A stretch of DNA of 64,000 nucleotides, taken from NCBI RefSeq assembly GCF_029194005.1, contig NZ_JARFVA010000001.1:620001-684000 (forward strand). The letters run 5' to 3'. Position 1 is the stretch's first letter, and every line of letters starts with the position of its first letter. The stretch comes from Flagellimonas okinawensis (GTDB lineage Bacteria; Bacteroidota; Bacteroidia; Flavobacteriales; Flavobacteriaceae). The position numbers and the translations under genes are program-made. The notes below the pieces were generated by a model, which saw only the letters and a list, made by a program, of their open reading frames with translations, had not been told where the DNA came from and did no database searches. This document shows positions 8,372 through 17,038 of the stretch, one piece after another.

Positions 8372-9157
8372 TTAACTGATTAATCGCATTATGAACAAGT
8401 CCATCACCTCCACCAAGATCAAAATAATAATGATCCACTCGAGCCTACTGCTCTCCCTGTGGTCCATTATATTCATGAACAGACTTAGGTTTTCCTTGAT
8501 CACAATGCCTTGTTCCTTTATATTTCGGTACCGTTCCTTTAGATCAAAGATTTGTTTTAAACCCTTGTCCAATCGGTCCAGTTCCAAATCTTCCCACACT
8601 ACTTCATGGGAATCAAAAATATATAGGTTTTCAGAAATTTGATTGTTTATGTTCAATACTTTGGCAATATGCCGTTTCAATTTCTTTCCACCTATATCCA
8701 ACTTTCCATTTTGTTCCAGATAGGTCGTATGCCTACGAGTTTCTTTCATGGCCTGATCCGATAGCCCTGCAAAATAATCAAGGGCCACAGATTGGGATAA
8801 GTGCAACAATGCCAAACGAATGCCTTCGACATTGGTTTCCGGCAAAATTACCTTGTCATGATCAATAGTGGCCTTATCTATATTGGCAACAAGCTCCATT
8901 TCCATGGTCTCGGTGCTGTCTGTTGGCCTCCATTCCTCGCAATATGGTTTGATTTCCATCAAAAGTTGTGAAATCTCGTTTTCGTTGTATCCAAAAAAGG
9001 ATACGACCCCATATCTGAAGATATAAAGGTAACGTGATGTATCGGAATAAAAAAGTTCATCCCTGTCCCCGTACACAAGTTCTTTGCTCAATGCTTTCCT
9101 ACAAGCAGTTATGTTTATGCTTGTAGCCAGGTGAAGGGCCATTGCCTTGGATTCCAT
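8372..9157 (-). CDS. RMD1/YagE family (DUF155) protein with C-terminal membrane anchor
   Basis: A 261-aa protein with the DUF155 signature: an early 'RDELFYSDTSRYLYIFRYGVV' region, the phrase 'SQSVALDYF' near residue 130, a long helical stretch, and a single C-terminal transmembrane helix (about 241-260, rich in Ile) preceded by the family-typical S-x-R-L-E-W. Relatives include yeast Rmd1 and mitochondrial RMND1, which is needed for mitochondrial translation; the bacterial role is not established. Sitting 12 bp before the RimK fusion gene and 25 bp after the small acidic protein, it fits a translation-linked operon. The family call is firm and the role is inferred. Confidence 0.82.
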   Translation of the reverse strand: MESKAMALHLATSINITACRKALSKELVYGDRDELFYSDTSRYLYIFRYGVVSFFGYNENEISQLLMEIKPYCEEWRPTDSTETMEMELVANIDKATIDHDKVILPETNVEGIRLALLHLSQSVALDYFAGLSDQAMKETRRHTTYLEQNGKLDIGGKKLKRHIAKVLNINNQISENLYIFDSHEVVWEDLELDRLDKGLKQIFDLKERYRNIKEQGIVIKENLSLFMNIMDHRESSRLEWIIIILILVEVMDLFIMRLIS

Positions 9158-9182
9158 CGTAGAATGTTAGGTAAATAAGAAT

Positions 9183-9497
9183 TTATTCTTCCTCGGAACT
9201 TTCGAGTTCTTCGGTGTCCAGTGAACGGTCCTCGTCATCTTGGTCATCAGTATCGGAATCATCAAAATCTTCCATGGCCATAACTAAACGTTTGCTCACT
9301 TTAACAAGGTAGGCGGTGTCCTCGGTTCTCACCTCAACACACTCCACCACCTCATTACTGGCATTTCTATAGGTAACAATATCGTCGTCGTCGTAACCAT
9401 CAGGAAACTTTTCAACCAATAAATTGAGCATGTTCTTGTCCAATTTTTTAAAATCAACGATTACTCGTTTTAATGCGGGGGTTTGTCCTTTTCTCAT
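9183..9497 (-). CDS. Small acidic conserved hypothetical protein
   Basis: A 104-aa cytosolic protein. The N-terminal 75 residues are mixed alpha/beta with no motif that I recognise; the last 25 or so are almost only Asp, Glu and Ser, a disordered acidic tail. The agmatinase upstream also ends in an Asp/Asn-rich tail, which is unusual to see twice in one operon. It starts 2 bp after the stop of the deoxyhypusine-synthase-like gene, so translation is coupled. No function can be assigned. Confidence 0.7.
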   Translation of the reverse strand: MRKGQTPALKRVIVDFKKLDKNMLNLLVEKFPDGYDDDDIVTYRNASNEVVECVEVRTEDTAYLVKVSKRLVMAMEDFDDSDTDDQDDEDRSLDTEELESSEEE

Positions 9498-9499
9498 GG

Positions 9500-10474
9500 T
9501 TACATGTCTAATAAGTAGGCAAAAATCAGGGGCGCCACAATGGTTGCATCTGATTCAACAATAAATTTTGGGGTATCGATATCCAGTTTCCCCCAGGTAA
9601 TCTTTTCATTGGGAACTGCCCCGGAGTACGACCCATAGCTTGTGGTGGAATCACTGATTTGGCAGAAATAGCTCCAAAACGGGGTTTCTGTTTGCTCCAA
9701 ATCCTGATACAACATAGGCACCACACAAATAGGGAAGTCTCCTGCAATTCCTCCTCCAATCTGGAAGAATCCAATACCATTTTCAGAGTTTTTGGAATAC
9801 CAATCGGCCAAGAAAGTCATATACTCAATACCGGATTTTACGGTACTCGCCTTTAGTTCTCCTTTGATCACATAGCTGGCAAAAATATTCCCCATGGTGC
9901 TGTCTTCCCAACCTGGAACAACTATTGGCAAGTTTTTCTGTGCCGCAGCGTACATCCAAGAGTCCTTGATGTCGATTTCGTAGTATTGCTCCAAAACTCC
10001 GGAAAGCAACAGTTTGTACATAAACTCATGAGGAAAATAGCGTTCGCCTTTTTCGTCAGCCTCCTTCCAGATATCGTAAATATGTTTTTGTAACCTTCTA
10101 AAGGCTTCTTCTTCCGGAATACAGGTGTCGGTAACACGGTTTAATCCATTTTCCAATAGATCCCATTCTTCTTTTGGTGTCAAATCCCTGTAGTTGGGCA
10201 CTCGCTTATAGTGCGAATGGGCTACAAGGTTCATAAGGTCTTCCTCAAGGTTGGCCCCGGTACAGGATATAATATGAACTTTATCGGTGCGTATAATCTC
10301 TGCAAAAATCTTTCCGAGCTCAGCTGTACTCATGGCACCCGCCAATGAAACCAACATTTTAGCGCCATTGTTCAATTGATCCTCATACCCTTTAGCGGCA
10401 TCTACAAGGGCTGCAGAGTTAAAGTGTAAAAAGTATTTTTGAATGAATTGTGATATTTCTCCTTTGTTACTCAT
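9500..10474 (-). CDS. Deoxyhypusine-synthase family protein, probable homospermidine synthase
   Basis: A 324-aa NAD-dependent enzyme of the deoxyhypusine synthase (DHS) family. It keeps the catalytic lysine (K296 in I-T-W-G-K, equivalent to the SWGK lysine of eukaryotic DHS), the polyamine-binding acidic pair in CTGANLEEDL (71-80), and glycine-rich NAD motifs (IGGGIAGDFPI, about 239-249; STTSYGSYSGA, about 276-286). Bacteria have no eIF5A, and bacterial DHS homologues are known in several cases to act as homospermidine synthases using putrescine or spermidine. The 8-bp overlap with the agmatinase gene that makes putrescine, with speA before it, makes homospermidine the most likely product. 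Substrate choice is inferred, not shown. Confidence 0.82.
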   Translation of the reverse strand: MSNKGEISQFIQKYFLHFNSAALVDAAKGYEDQLNNGAKMLVSLAGAMSTAELGKIFAEIIRTDKVHIISCTGANLEEDLMNLVAHSHYKRVPNYRDLTPKEEWDLLENGLNRVTDTCIPEEEAFRRLQKHIYDIWKEADEKGERYFPHEFMYKLLLSGVLEQYYEIDIKDSWMYAAAQKNLPIVVPGWEDSTMGNIFASYVIKGELKASTVKSGIEYMTFLADWYSKNSENGIGFFQIGGGIAGDFPICVVPMLYQDLEQTETPFWSYFCQISDSTTSYGSYSGAVPNEKITWGKLDIDTPKFIVESDATIVAPLIFAYLLDM

Positions 10475-11405
10475 CGTAATCGTCTAAATTATTTTTGGAT
10501 TTTTTGAAGTCGTCGTCACCGTCATCAAAATTATCATCCATGTATTCGTTATTGTTTGAAAATTTATAGCTCAACATTTTATAGTAGAGCTTAGCGGCCA
10601 AAAAGTCTGATGACCTATCAATATCGTTTGGACACAATTCTACGATATCGAAACCTACTACGTTCTTTTCTTTAAATACCCTTCTTAAAAAATCCAGGGT
10701 TTCGTACCAAAGTAGTCCCCCTGGCTCAGGTGTACCGGTCGATGGCAAAATTGAAGGATCAAAAGCATCCAAATCAAAGGTGATATAAACGTTGTCAGTC
10801 ATCAAATCAAGAGCGGAATCCATCCAAAAATCATCTGAAACCATTTCGTGGGCAAAAAATACTTTGTCCCGATCCATAACCAATGTTTCAGTATAATCCA
10901 TGCTCCTTATACCCACCTGTACCAAATTGGTAGTCTCGTTGGCCTCGTACAATGCGCATGCATGATTGTATTTGGTTCCCTCGTACTCCTTTCGCAAATC
11001 GGCATGAGCATCTATTTGAAGTACCGTTAGATCTTCGAAATATTCGTTGAAGGCCCTAATGGCACCAATGGAAATTGAGTGCTCCCCGCCGACCATGGTT
11101 ACTAGCTTGTTGCGGTTAATATACTCTTTAACGGTCTTGTGAACTGCCGCTACCATGGAATCCGGTGTTTCAAAATCGTCAATGGCATCTGCCAAATACA
11201 CCCCTTGTTTGTAAACTTCGCTATCGGTTTCGATATCGTAAACCTCCATGTTTTCTGAGGCTTCCAAGAAGGCTTCCGGACCTTTGTCCGCACCTTTTCC
11301 CCAAGTACTGGTACCATCATAAGGAACGGGCAACAATACTACTTTGGCTTTTTCGGCCGAACCGTATTCCTTTGGAATACCGGCATATGTTCTTTCTGTT
11401 TTCAT
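10467..11405 (-). CDS. speB: Agmatinase
   Basis: A ureohydrolase that splits agmatine into putrescine and urea in the cytosol. The binuclear Mn site is complete (numbering from the ATG at 11405): H109 (GGEHSIS), D132, H134 and D136 (DAHADLR), D211 and D213 (FDLDAFDP). Beyond the usual agmatinase core, about 30 extra C-terminal residues rich in Asp, Asn and Lys form an acidic tail. An alternative TTG start at 11429 overlaps the speA stop (TTGA) and would add eight residues; the ATG at 11405 matches the usual family N-terminus (K-T-x-x-T-Y-A-G-I-P). The DHS-like gene overlaps its 3' end by 8 bp, so three polyamine genes are translationally linked. Confidence 0.93.
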   Translation of the reverse strand: MKTERTYAGIPKEYGSAEKAKVVLLPVPYDGTSTWGKGADKGPEAFLEASENMEVYDIETDSEVYKQGVYLADAIDDFETPDSMVAAVHKTVKEYINRNKLVTMVGGEHSISIGAIRAFNEYFEDLTVLQIDAHADLRKEYEGTKYNHACALYEANETTNLVQVGIRSMDYTETLVMDRDKVFFAHEMVSDDFWMDSALDLMTDNVYITFDLDAFDPSILPSTGTPEPGGLLWYETLDFLRRVFKEKNVVGFDIVELCPNDIDRSSDFLAAKLYYKMLSYKFSNNNEYMDDNFDDGDDDFKKSKNNLDDYDE

Positions 11406-11425
11406 TTTTTTAATTACTGTCTTTT

Positions 11426-12880
11426 TCAATTATTGCTTGGCACTGGTAAATCATCGACTTTGACCTTGGTCTCTGTCGCTTTTTTATTGCCATAACCCAA
11501 TATGGAAAGGAATTCCCCAGCGGTTTGTTGCTCTGAAAAAACAGAGGACACCAAATTTCCATCTTCATCCCTGCTTATGAGTATTTGTTTGGGATTTGGG
11601 ATCAAGCAATGTTGTAATCCTCCGAAACCTCCAATAGTTTCTTGGTAGGCTCCTGTATTAAAGAATCCAATATATAGGGGCTTATCTTTTTTGTACCTGG
11701 GCAGGTAAATAGCATTCATATGCTGTTCGGAATTGTAATAATCGTCGCTATCACAGGTGAGTCCACCCAATAGTACACGCTCATACTCTTCGTTCCAACG
11801 GTTTATGGGCAACATTATAAACCTTTTGCTAATAGCCCAAGAATCCGGCATAGTGGTGATGAAAGATGAATTGATCATGTTCCATTTTTCACGGTCGTTT
11901 TGTTGTTTTTGATAGAGGACTTCGTAAATATTTCCTCCACTCTCCCCTACTGTGAAACTACCGAATTCGGTAAAAATGTTGGGCGGTGCTACACCAGCCT
12001 CCTCGCACGCTTGCGAGATTTGATGGATAATCTCATCTACCATATAGGCATAGTCGTATTCGTATGCCAACGAGTTTTTGATGGGAAAACCACCACCAAT
12101 ATTTAAGCTATCCAATGTGGGGCACACCTTTTTTAAGTTAATGTACACTTTTAAACACTTTAAAAGTTCGTTCCAATAATACGCCGTATCCCTTATCCCT
12201 GTATTGATGAAGAAATGAAGCATCTTTAATTGAACTTGGGTATTTGGCTTTATGGATTGGTTGTAGAACGGAACAATGTTCTTGTAGCCAATGCCCAACC
12301 TTGATGTATAAAACTCGAACTTTGGTTCTTCCTCCGATGCAATTCGTATTCCTATTTGGAACTTTCCGTCTATGGCTTCGCCCAACAAGTTGATTTCTTC
12401 ATAATTATCTATAATCGGAATACATTTCTTGTGGCCTTCGTTAATCAACCTAGCTATATTCTGTATGTACTGGTCCCTTTTAAAACCATTACATATTACA
12501 TAGTTGTCCTTGGTGATCTTACCCGCCTTTTTTAAATGCTCCACGATATCAATATCGAAAGCTGAAGAGGTTTCAATGTGTATGTCGTTTTTTAACGCCT
12601 CATTGAGTACATGCTCAAAATGTGAGCTCTTTGTACAATAGCAATAATGATACTTCCCTGGATAATTATGTTTTTCAATTGCCGAGTTGAACCAGCCTTT
12701 GGCCCTTTGGATGTTCTCCGATATTTTGGGCAGGTAGGTAAACTTTAATGGGGCACCATATTGTTGCACCAAATCATAAAGATCTATGCCGTGGAATTGA
12801 AGTTTGTTATCCTTGAGTTGAAATTCCTCTTGTGGGAAATCATAGGTTTGCTCGATTAAATCGATGTATTTTGTTTTCAT
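11426..12880 (-). CDS. speA: Biosynthetic arginine decarboxylase
   Basis: A 484-aa fold-type III (alanine-racemase-like) PLP decarboxylase converting arginine to agmatine. The PLP lysine is K84 in Y-C-Y-C-T-K-S-S-H; the phosphate-binding loop is LNIGGGFP (about 275-282), and the C-terminal active-site Cys-Asp pair is in GLTCDSDD (about 375). At 484 aa it is shorter than the roughly 630-aa E. coli SpeA and belongs to the shorter form common in Bacteroidota. It is the first gene of the six-gene operon; upstream is a 460-bp leader region carrying a 53-codon ORF. Confidence 0.92.
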   Translation of the reverse strand: MKTKYIDLIEQTYDFPQEEFQLKDNKLQFHGIDLYDLVQQYGAPLKFTYLPKISENIQRAKGWFNSAIEKHNYPGKYHYCYCTKSSHFEHVLNEALKNDIHIETSSAFDIDIVEHLKKAGKITKDNYVICNGFKRDQYIQNIARLINEGHKKCIPIIDNYEEINLLGEAIDGKFQIGIRIASEEEPKFEFYTSRLGIGYKNIVPFYNQSIKPNTQVQLKMLHFFINTGIRDTAYYWNELLKCLKVYINLKKVCPTLDSLNIGGGFPIKNSLAYEYDYAYMVDEIIHQISQACEEAGVAPPNIFTEFGSFTVGESGGNIYEVLYQKQQNDREKWNMINSSFITTMPDSWAISKRFIMLPINRWNEEYERVLLGGLTCDSDDYYNSEQHMNAIYLPRYKKDKPLYIGFFNTGAYQETIGGFGGLQHCLIPNPKQILISRDEDGNLVSSVFSEQQTAGEFLSILGYGNKKATETKVKVDDLPVPSNN

Positions 12881-12943
12881 TTAAAATTCGTAATTGTTTA
12901 TTAAGATAAAGAGAAAAATAGAAGTCTAAAAATCTATCAAACT

Positions 12944-13105
12944 TCAGATACGAAATTCAAATACAGTGCAGGGTACAAAGTAAGGTGTACGTGAGAAATC
13001 ACGATAAAATTGATGTTGTTCTTCGAAAGTCAGCCCGTGTATTCGGTGTCTTAATCTTAAGACGGCTTGTTGGGTAGACTTTCTTATCCCCAAAAGCCCG
13101 AACAT
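12944..13105 (-). CDS. Candidate 53-aa leader ORF upstream of speA
   Basis: ATG at 13105 and TGA at 12946-12944, ending 63 bp before the speA start on the same strand. The predicted peptide has seven arginines (three in a nine-residue stretch, L-R-L-R-H-R-I) and several aromatic residues near the end (FYRDF, PYFVP). An Arg-containing leader peptide in front of an arginine decarboxylase operon could act in translation-coupled control, or it may be a small independent gene or a chance ORF. No Shine-Dalgarno is expected in this phylum, so start-site strength cannot be judged. A promoter-like TTACTTTG inside the ORF (plus positions 12976-12983) argues for caution. Confidence 0.35.
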   Translation of the reverse strand: MFGLLGIRKSTQQAVLRLRHRIHGLTFEEQHQFYRDFSRTPYFVPCTVFEFRI

Positions 13106-13280
13106 GAAAAAAGTCTTCAAAGCTTGTAGGCAATGCGTCCAAATTAACTGGACTCATTTATGGAGCAAACATAAATAAAAATCCAATACTGCAACTTTTT
13201 TTTGAAAAAAAATTAAACGGTTTAATTAATTGATTTTCAATATTTTAAATTCAATAATAAAAACTAGAAACCATTACTAA

Positions 13281-13315
13281 TAAAAACTGGCCAGCAGAAA
13301 ACATCTACCGGCCAG
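13281..13315 (-). terminator. Hairpin terminator of the first molybdenum hydroxylase unit
   Basis: On the minus strand CTGGCC (13315-13310) pairs with GGCCAG (13292-13287), with an imperfect inner AGA/TCT extension. The T-rich sequence TTTTTATTAG follows at once. Confidence 0.65.
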
Positions 13316-13339
13316 ATATAATTTAAATGAATTTAATGG

Positions 13340-15541
13340 CTATCCTACCAAAGGTGGCCTATCATTTATAAATGGCTGTTTGTAATAACGTCTTCCAGTG
13401 GCTTTGTACAATGCATTGGACAGCGCTCCGATTGCAGGTGGCAAGGAGGGCTCACCCAAGCCTGTTGGGTCTATGCCATTGTCCACAAAGAATACCTCAA
13501 TATTCTTTGGTGCCTCCGAATGTCGGATAAGACGATATCTATCAAAATTGGTCTGCTCCGGTTTACCATCATTAAAGGTCATTGCGCTATAGGTCGAGTG
13601 TCCTATACCATCTATCATACCTCCTTCAATTTGGTTTTTGGCAGCCAAGGGATTTATAACAATACCGCAATCTACTGCACACCAAATATTATCAACACGT
13701 GGCATATCGCCGCCATCTTCCAGTTCTATCACTTGGGCCACATAAGAATTGTGACAGTAATATGCGGCAACTCCCCGTGCTTTTCCGGATTCTGAACCCC
13801 AATTGGCTTTCTCTTTCACCAACTTAAGTACGCCGGCATAACGTTCTGGGTCGTAATCATTCTGCTTTGGGTCACCTACAGGATTGTTGATAGCTCTATC
13901 AAAAAGCTCCAATCGGAAATCCAAAGGATCTTTCCCGGCAGCTTCTGCAACTTCATCTATAAAAGCTTGTTCAGCTCCAGCGATAAAATTAGATCGCGGT
14001 GCTCTCCAAGCACCAGTGGTTACATTGGTCTGAAGACTATGCTTTTCCGCCAAGTAATTGTCTACTGCGCCGGCAGGGAAACGATTTTCAAATATTAGAT
14101 CATCATTGGTACCTGCTCCTCTTACATGCCAAGCTATAAGGTTGCCCTCTGCATCAAGGCCAGCTTTAAACTTAACTTTATAAGATGGTCTGTATGTACC
14201 TTGTGTCATATCATCTTCCCTTGAATACACCAATTTTATGGGGGCATTCATTTTTTGGGAGATAACGGCAGCTTCGATTACAAATGGTCCATATAGTCGG
14301 CGACCGAAACCACCTCCCATACGGGTCATCATAATATCTATTTTTTCAACGGGCATACCCAAACGGGCGGCAACCGTCTTTTCGGTGAATTCCGGCGTCT
14401 GTATCGGCCCCAATAATTCCGCTTTCTCAGGGGTTACATGGGCGAAAAAGTTCATCGGCTCCATAGTATTATGAGCCAGATAAGGTGCCGAGTATGTGCT
14501 TTCTACGATTTTGGCCGCATTTTTAAAAGCGGAATCGACATCTCCATCTTTTCTTGCTGGAGTTTCAGTGGGTTTTTCGAGCAATTCTGCCAAGGCTTCC
14601 TCATGGTAAGATGTACTTTCGGCAGTGGAATCTTGCTCCCACTCTACCTCAAGTGATTTTTTTGCCTGCATGCATTCCCAAGTGCTGTTACCTACTATAG
14701 CAACAAGTTCTGCAATGCCTCCTTGATCGGACCATTGTTTCTCGATACCTTCTGGATACACTTCAAAATGGAACACATCTTTAATACCTGGCATGGATTT
14801 TACCGCATCTGCGTTCATACCTTTGTATTTCATCCCGAATGCTGGTGGGTGTACGATCATGGCCGTTAACATGCCTTCTTTGTATACATCCAGTCCAAAC
14901 AATGGTTTTCCTGTGACTATTTTTTCTCCGTCTACATTTTTTTTATCCGTTCCGATAATGGAAAAGTCTCCGTTATCCTTCAATGCTACCTCTTCGGGCA
15001 CTTCTATGTTTGCAGCGGCTGAGGCCATTTCCCCGTAGCCTGCGGAATTTCCACTTGCTTCGTGGGTAAGTACTCCATCTTTGGTAGTAATTTCATCTGC
15101 GGATACCTCCCAAGCTTGTGCAGCAGCTTCTTTTAACATATGTCGTGCAGTAGCTCCTGCCATTCTAAGACTTTCCCATCCTTGTCGGATAGACTGGCTA
15201 CCACCGGCCAACTGTCTTGTGAAAATGTCCGTGTTTAAAGGAGCTTGTTCCACAATCACGTTTTTCCAAGCCACATCGAGCTCTTCGGCCACGATCATAG
15301 GCATGGAAGTTTTTACGTTTTGGCCGATTTCTGGGTTGGGAGACATAATGGTAACCATACCATTGTCACCGACTTTTAAAAATCCGTTGAGTTCAAACCA
15401 CTCCTTTGGCAAGCTGTTAACCTGTTCAGGAGTCATTTTACAAGATGCCAACCAGCTAAACCCAATTACAAGTCCACCACTAGCCAATCCTGTATTTCTT
15501 ATAAAGGCACGTCGTCCTATTTTTGTTTTTACAAGTGTCAT
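13340..15541 (-). CDS. Xanthine dehydrogenase/isoquinoline oxidoreductase family molybdopterin subunit (copy 1)
   Basis: A 733-aa large subunit of a molybdenum hydroxylase of the IorB type. The N-terminus has a twin-arginine signal (R10-R11 in GRRAFIRN), a hydrophobic run and a Cys at 34 in a lipobox-like WLASC, so it is probably Tat-exported and possibly lipid-anchored. Molybdopterin-binding stretches (MGGGFGRR near 410; GAWRAPRSNF near 510) and the catalytic glutamate E697 in GLGEP are present. It forms a pair with the [2Fe-2S] protein encoded 17 bp upstream; there is no FAD subunit gene, as in aldehyde/isoquinoline oxidoreductases that pass electrons to a cytochrome. The substrate is unknown. 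It is strongly similar to the copy at 40440-42710. Confidence 0.88.
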   Translation of the reverse strand: MTLVKTKIGRRAFIRNTGLASGGLVIGFSWLASCKMTPEQVNSLPKEWFELNGFLKVGDNGMVTIMSPNPEIGQNVKTSMPMIVAEELDVAWKNVIVEQAPLNTDIFTRQLAGGSQSIRQGWESLRMAGATARHMLKEAAAQAWEVSADEITTKDGVLTHEASGNSAGYGEMASAAANIEVPEEVALKDNGDFSIIGTDKKNVDGEKIVTGKPLFGLDVYKEGMLTAMIVHPPAFGMKYKGMNADAVKSMPGIKDVFHFEVYPEGIEKQWSDQGGIAELVAIVGNSTWECMQAKKSLEVEWEQDSTAESTSYHEEALAELLEKPTETPARKDGDVDSAFKNAAKIVESTYSAPYLAHNTMEPMNFFAHVTPEKAELLGPIQTPEFTEKTVAARLGMPVEKIDIMMTRMGGGFGRRLYGPFVIEAAVISQKMNAPIKLVYSREDDMTQGTYRPSYKVKFKAGLDAEGNLIAWHVRGAGTNDDLIFENRFPAGAVDNYLAEKHSLQTNVTTGAWRAPRSNFIAGAEQAFIDEVAEAAGKDPLDFRLELFDRAINNPVGDPKQNDYDPERYAGVLKLVKEKANWGSESGKARGVAAYYCHNSYVAQVIELEDGGDMPRVDNIWCAVDCGIVINPLAAKNQIEGGMIDGIGHSTYSAMTFNDGKPEQTNFDRYRLIRHSEAPKNIEVFFVDNGIDPTGLGEPSLPPAIGALSNALYKATGRRYYKQPFINDRPPLVG

Positions 15542-15558
15542 GATACTAGTTTTATGGG

Positions 15559-16014
15559 TTAGGATTTAGATGCCAGTTTCACGGCTTTTTTGATTCTGGT
15601 ATAGGTTCCACAACGACAAATATTACCGTTCATGGCCATTTCTATTTCTTCGTCTGATGGGTTAGGATTTTTATCCAAGAGCGCCGAGGCTGTCATAATC
15701 TGACCTGCCTGACAATACCCGCATTGTGGAACGTCAACTTCCAACCATGCCTTTTGAACTGGATGGTCGCCATTTTCAGATAACCCCTCAATTGTCGTGA
15801 TTTCCGAATTTCCTACTGATGAAACAGTGAGCATACATGCTCTTGTTGCTGTGCCGTTCAAGTGAATGGTGCATGCTCCGCATTGGGCAATACCACAGCC
15901 ATATTTTGTTCCGACTAAATTTAAGTGATCTCTTAAAACCCAAAGGACCGGGGTGGACGGGTCCACATCGACCTCTTGTTTTGTTCCGTTGATGTTAAGT
16001 GTAAAAGTTGCCAT
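15559..16014 (-). CDS. [2Fe-2S] subunit of molybdenum hydroxylase (copy 1)
   Basis: A 151-aa IorA-type iron-sulfur protein. The plant-ferredoxin-like cluster uses C40, C45, C48 and C60; the helical domain cluster uses C98, C101, C133 and C135 (CGYCQAG and ICRCGTY). It has no signal sequence of its own, so it would be exported as a passenger of the Tat-bearing large subunit encoded 17 bp downstream. The normal length for the family is about 150 aa. It is nearly identical in motif layout to the copy at 42744-43202. Confidence 0.93.
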   Translation of the reverse strand: MATFTLNINGTKQEVDVDPSTPVLWVLRDHLNLVGTKYGCGIAQCGACTIHLNGTATRACMLTVSSVGNSEITTIEGLSENGDHPVQKAWLEVDVPQCGYCQAGQIMTASALLDKNPNPSDEEIEMAMNGNICRCGTYTRIKKAVKLASKS

Positions 16015-16207
16015 AATGTTGATTAATTCCTTTGAAGTTAAATATTTCTATTAACAATTCGAGTAGTTCTCCCAAAGATCCCCATAAAATTAACATTGTT
16101 TTTGGGATTTTTGTCAGTTACTTAAAATGAATACAAATAAGCTATGGAAAAATAGCTGAATACCACCTGGCTACACTAAATTTAACTGTTGCCAGTGGAT
16201 AGGTATA

Positions 16208-17038
16208 TTAATATTTCAAGCGAGCAAAAACAGGTAAGTGGTCAGATGGGTACCTGGTATCCTTGGAATCACTTAAAATGGCGCTTTTGAGCACCTCAAA
16301 TTCATCTGAAACAAAAATGTAATCGATTCTTCGTTCTACAGGTTTATTGAATTCAAAGCCGTTAAAGGTTCCTTCCGGGCCAAAGGCATTTGTACCGGCA
16401 GCAATGTGAGTATCCGCCATTTCCGTCAATATCACTTGTACGCCAGGACTATCACTTTCCAGATTGAAATCTCCAGTGACCACAACCGGGTAATCCTCGG
16501 TGTTCAATTCCTTTATTTTTTCAAGGATGAGCTTAGAGCTTTCTTCTCGCGCCTTTACTCCTACATGATCAAAATGAGTGTTGAAAAGCATGAACTTTTT
16601 GCCATCACTTTTGTTCTGAAAAATTCCGTAGGTACAGGTTCTTGGCAGGGCAGCATCCCATCCTTTGGATGGTTTATTTGGAGATAGAGAGAGCCAAAAG
16701 GTGGATTCTTGCAGCAATTCAACTCTTACTGTATTATAAAAGACAGCTGTATGCTCCCCTCTTTCATCACCAAAATCACGACCTACCCCAAAGTAGGCAT
16801 ACTCCTTTAATCCATTGTCGATTTCCTTCACCTGATGAATCAACCCCTCCTGAATTCCAAATACATCCGGATTATAAAAGTTCAGCTGGGAAATCAAAAA
16901 ATCCTTCCGGTTGTCCCAGTTGTAAGGAGCATCATTAGGGTTATCGTATCGGATATTATAGGAAATCACATCGATAGTTTGCGCATAAGAACACATTAGG
17001 GAACTTATAGCCAATAGGGTTAAGAAAATGTTTTTCAT
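16208..17038 (-). CDS. Secreted endonuclease/exonuclease/phosphatase (EEP) family hydrolase
   Basis: A 276-aa protein with a signal peptide ending in ...CSYAQ. The complete EEP motif series is present: SYNIRYDN (metal-binding Asn), IQEG (Glu), NTHFDHVG (His), GDFN (Asp-Asn), RIDYIFV and SDHLPV (Asp-His). The family covers phosphodiesterases and phosphomonoesterases acting on nucleic acids, lipids or sugar phosphates; the target here cannot be read. Its ATG overlaps the stop of the sulfatase gene by 4 bp, so it is the last gene of the polysaccharide locus. A weak hairpin (CCACCTGGC/GCCAGTGG, 16163-16198) lies downstream. Confidence 0.85.
   Translation of the reverse strand: MKNIFLTLLAISSLMCSYAQTIDVISYNIRYDNPNDAPYNWDNRKDFLISQLNFYNPDVFGIQEGLIHQVKEIDNGLKEYAYFGVGRDFGDERGEHTAVFYNTVRVELLQESTFWLSLSPNKPSKGWDAALPRTCTYGIFQNKSDGKKFMLFNTHFDHVGVKAREESSKLILEKIKELNTEDYPVVVTGDFNLESDSPGVQVILTEMADTHIAAGTNAFGPEGTFNGFEFNKPVERRIDYIFVSDEFEVLKSAILSDSKDTRYPSDHLPVFARLKY

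Larger units (their letters stand above)
12881..13339. other. 459-bp intergenic region: speA leader and molybdenum hydroxylase terminator
   Basis: Contains the speA leader (12881 to about 13140, with the 53-codon ORF) and an AT-rich stretch at 13150-13280. A hairpin at 13287-13315 ends the upstream minus-strand molybdenum hydroxylase gene. No riboswitch that I know was recognised. Confidence 0.5.

Noticed and set aside
10467-11429. TTG start for agmatinase overlapping the speA stop
   Set aside because: The ATG at 11405 gives the standard family N-terminus; the TTG remains only a possible alternative.
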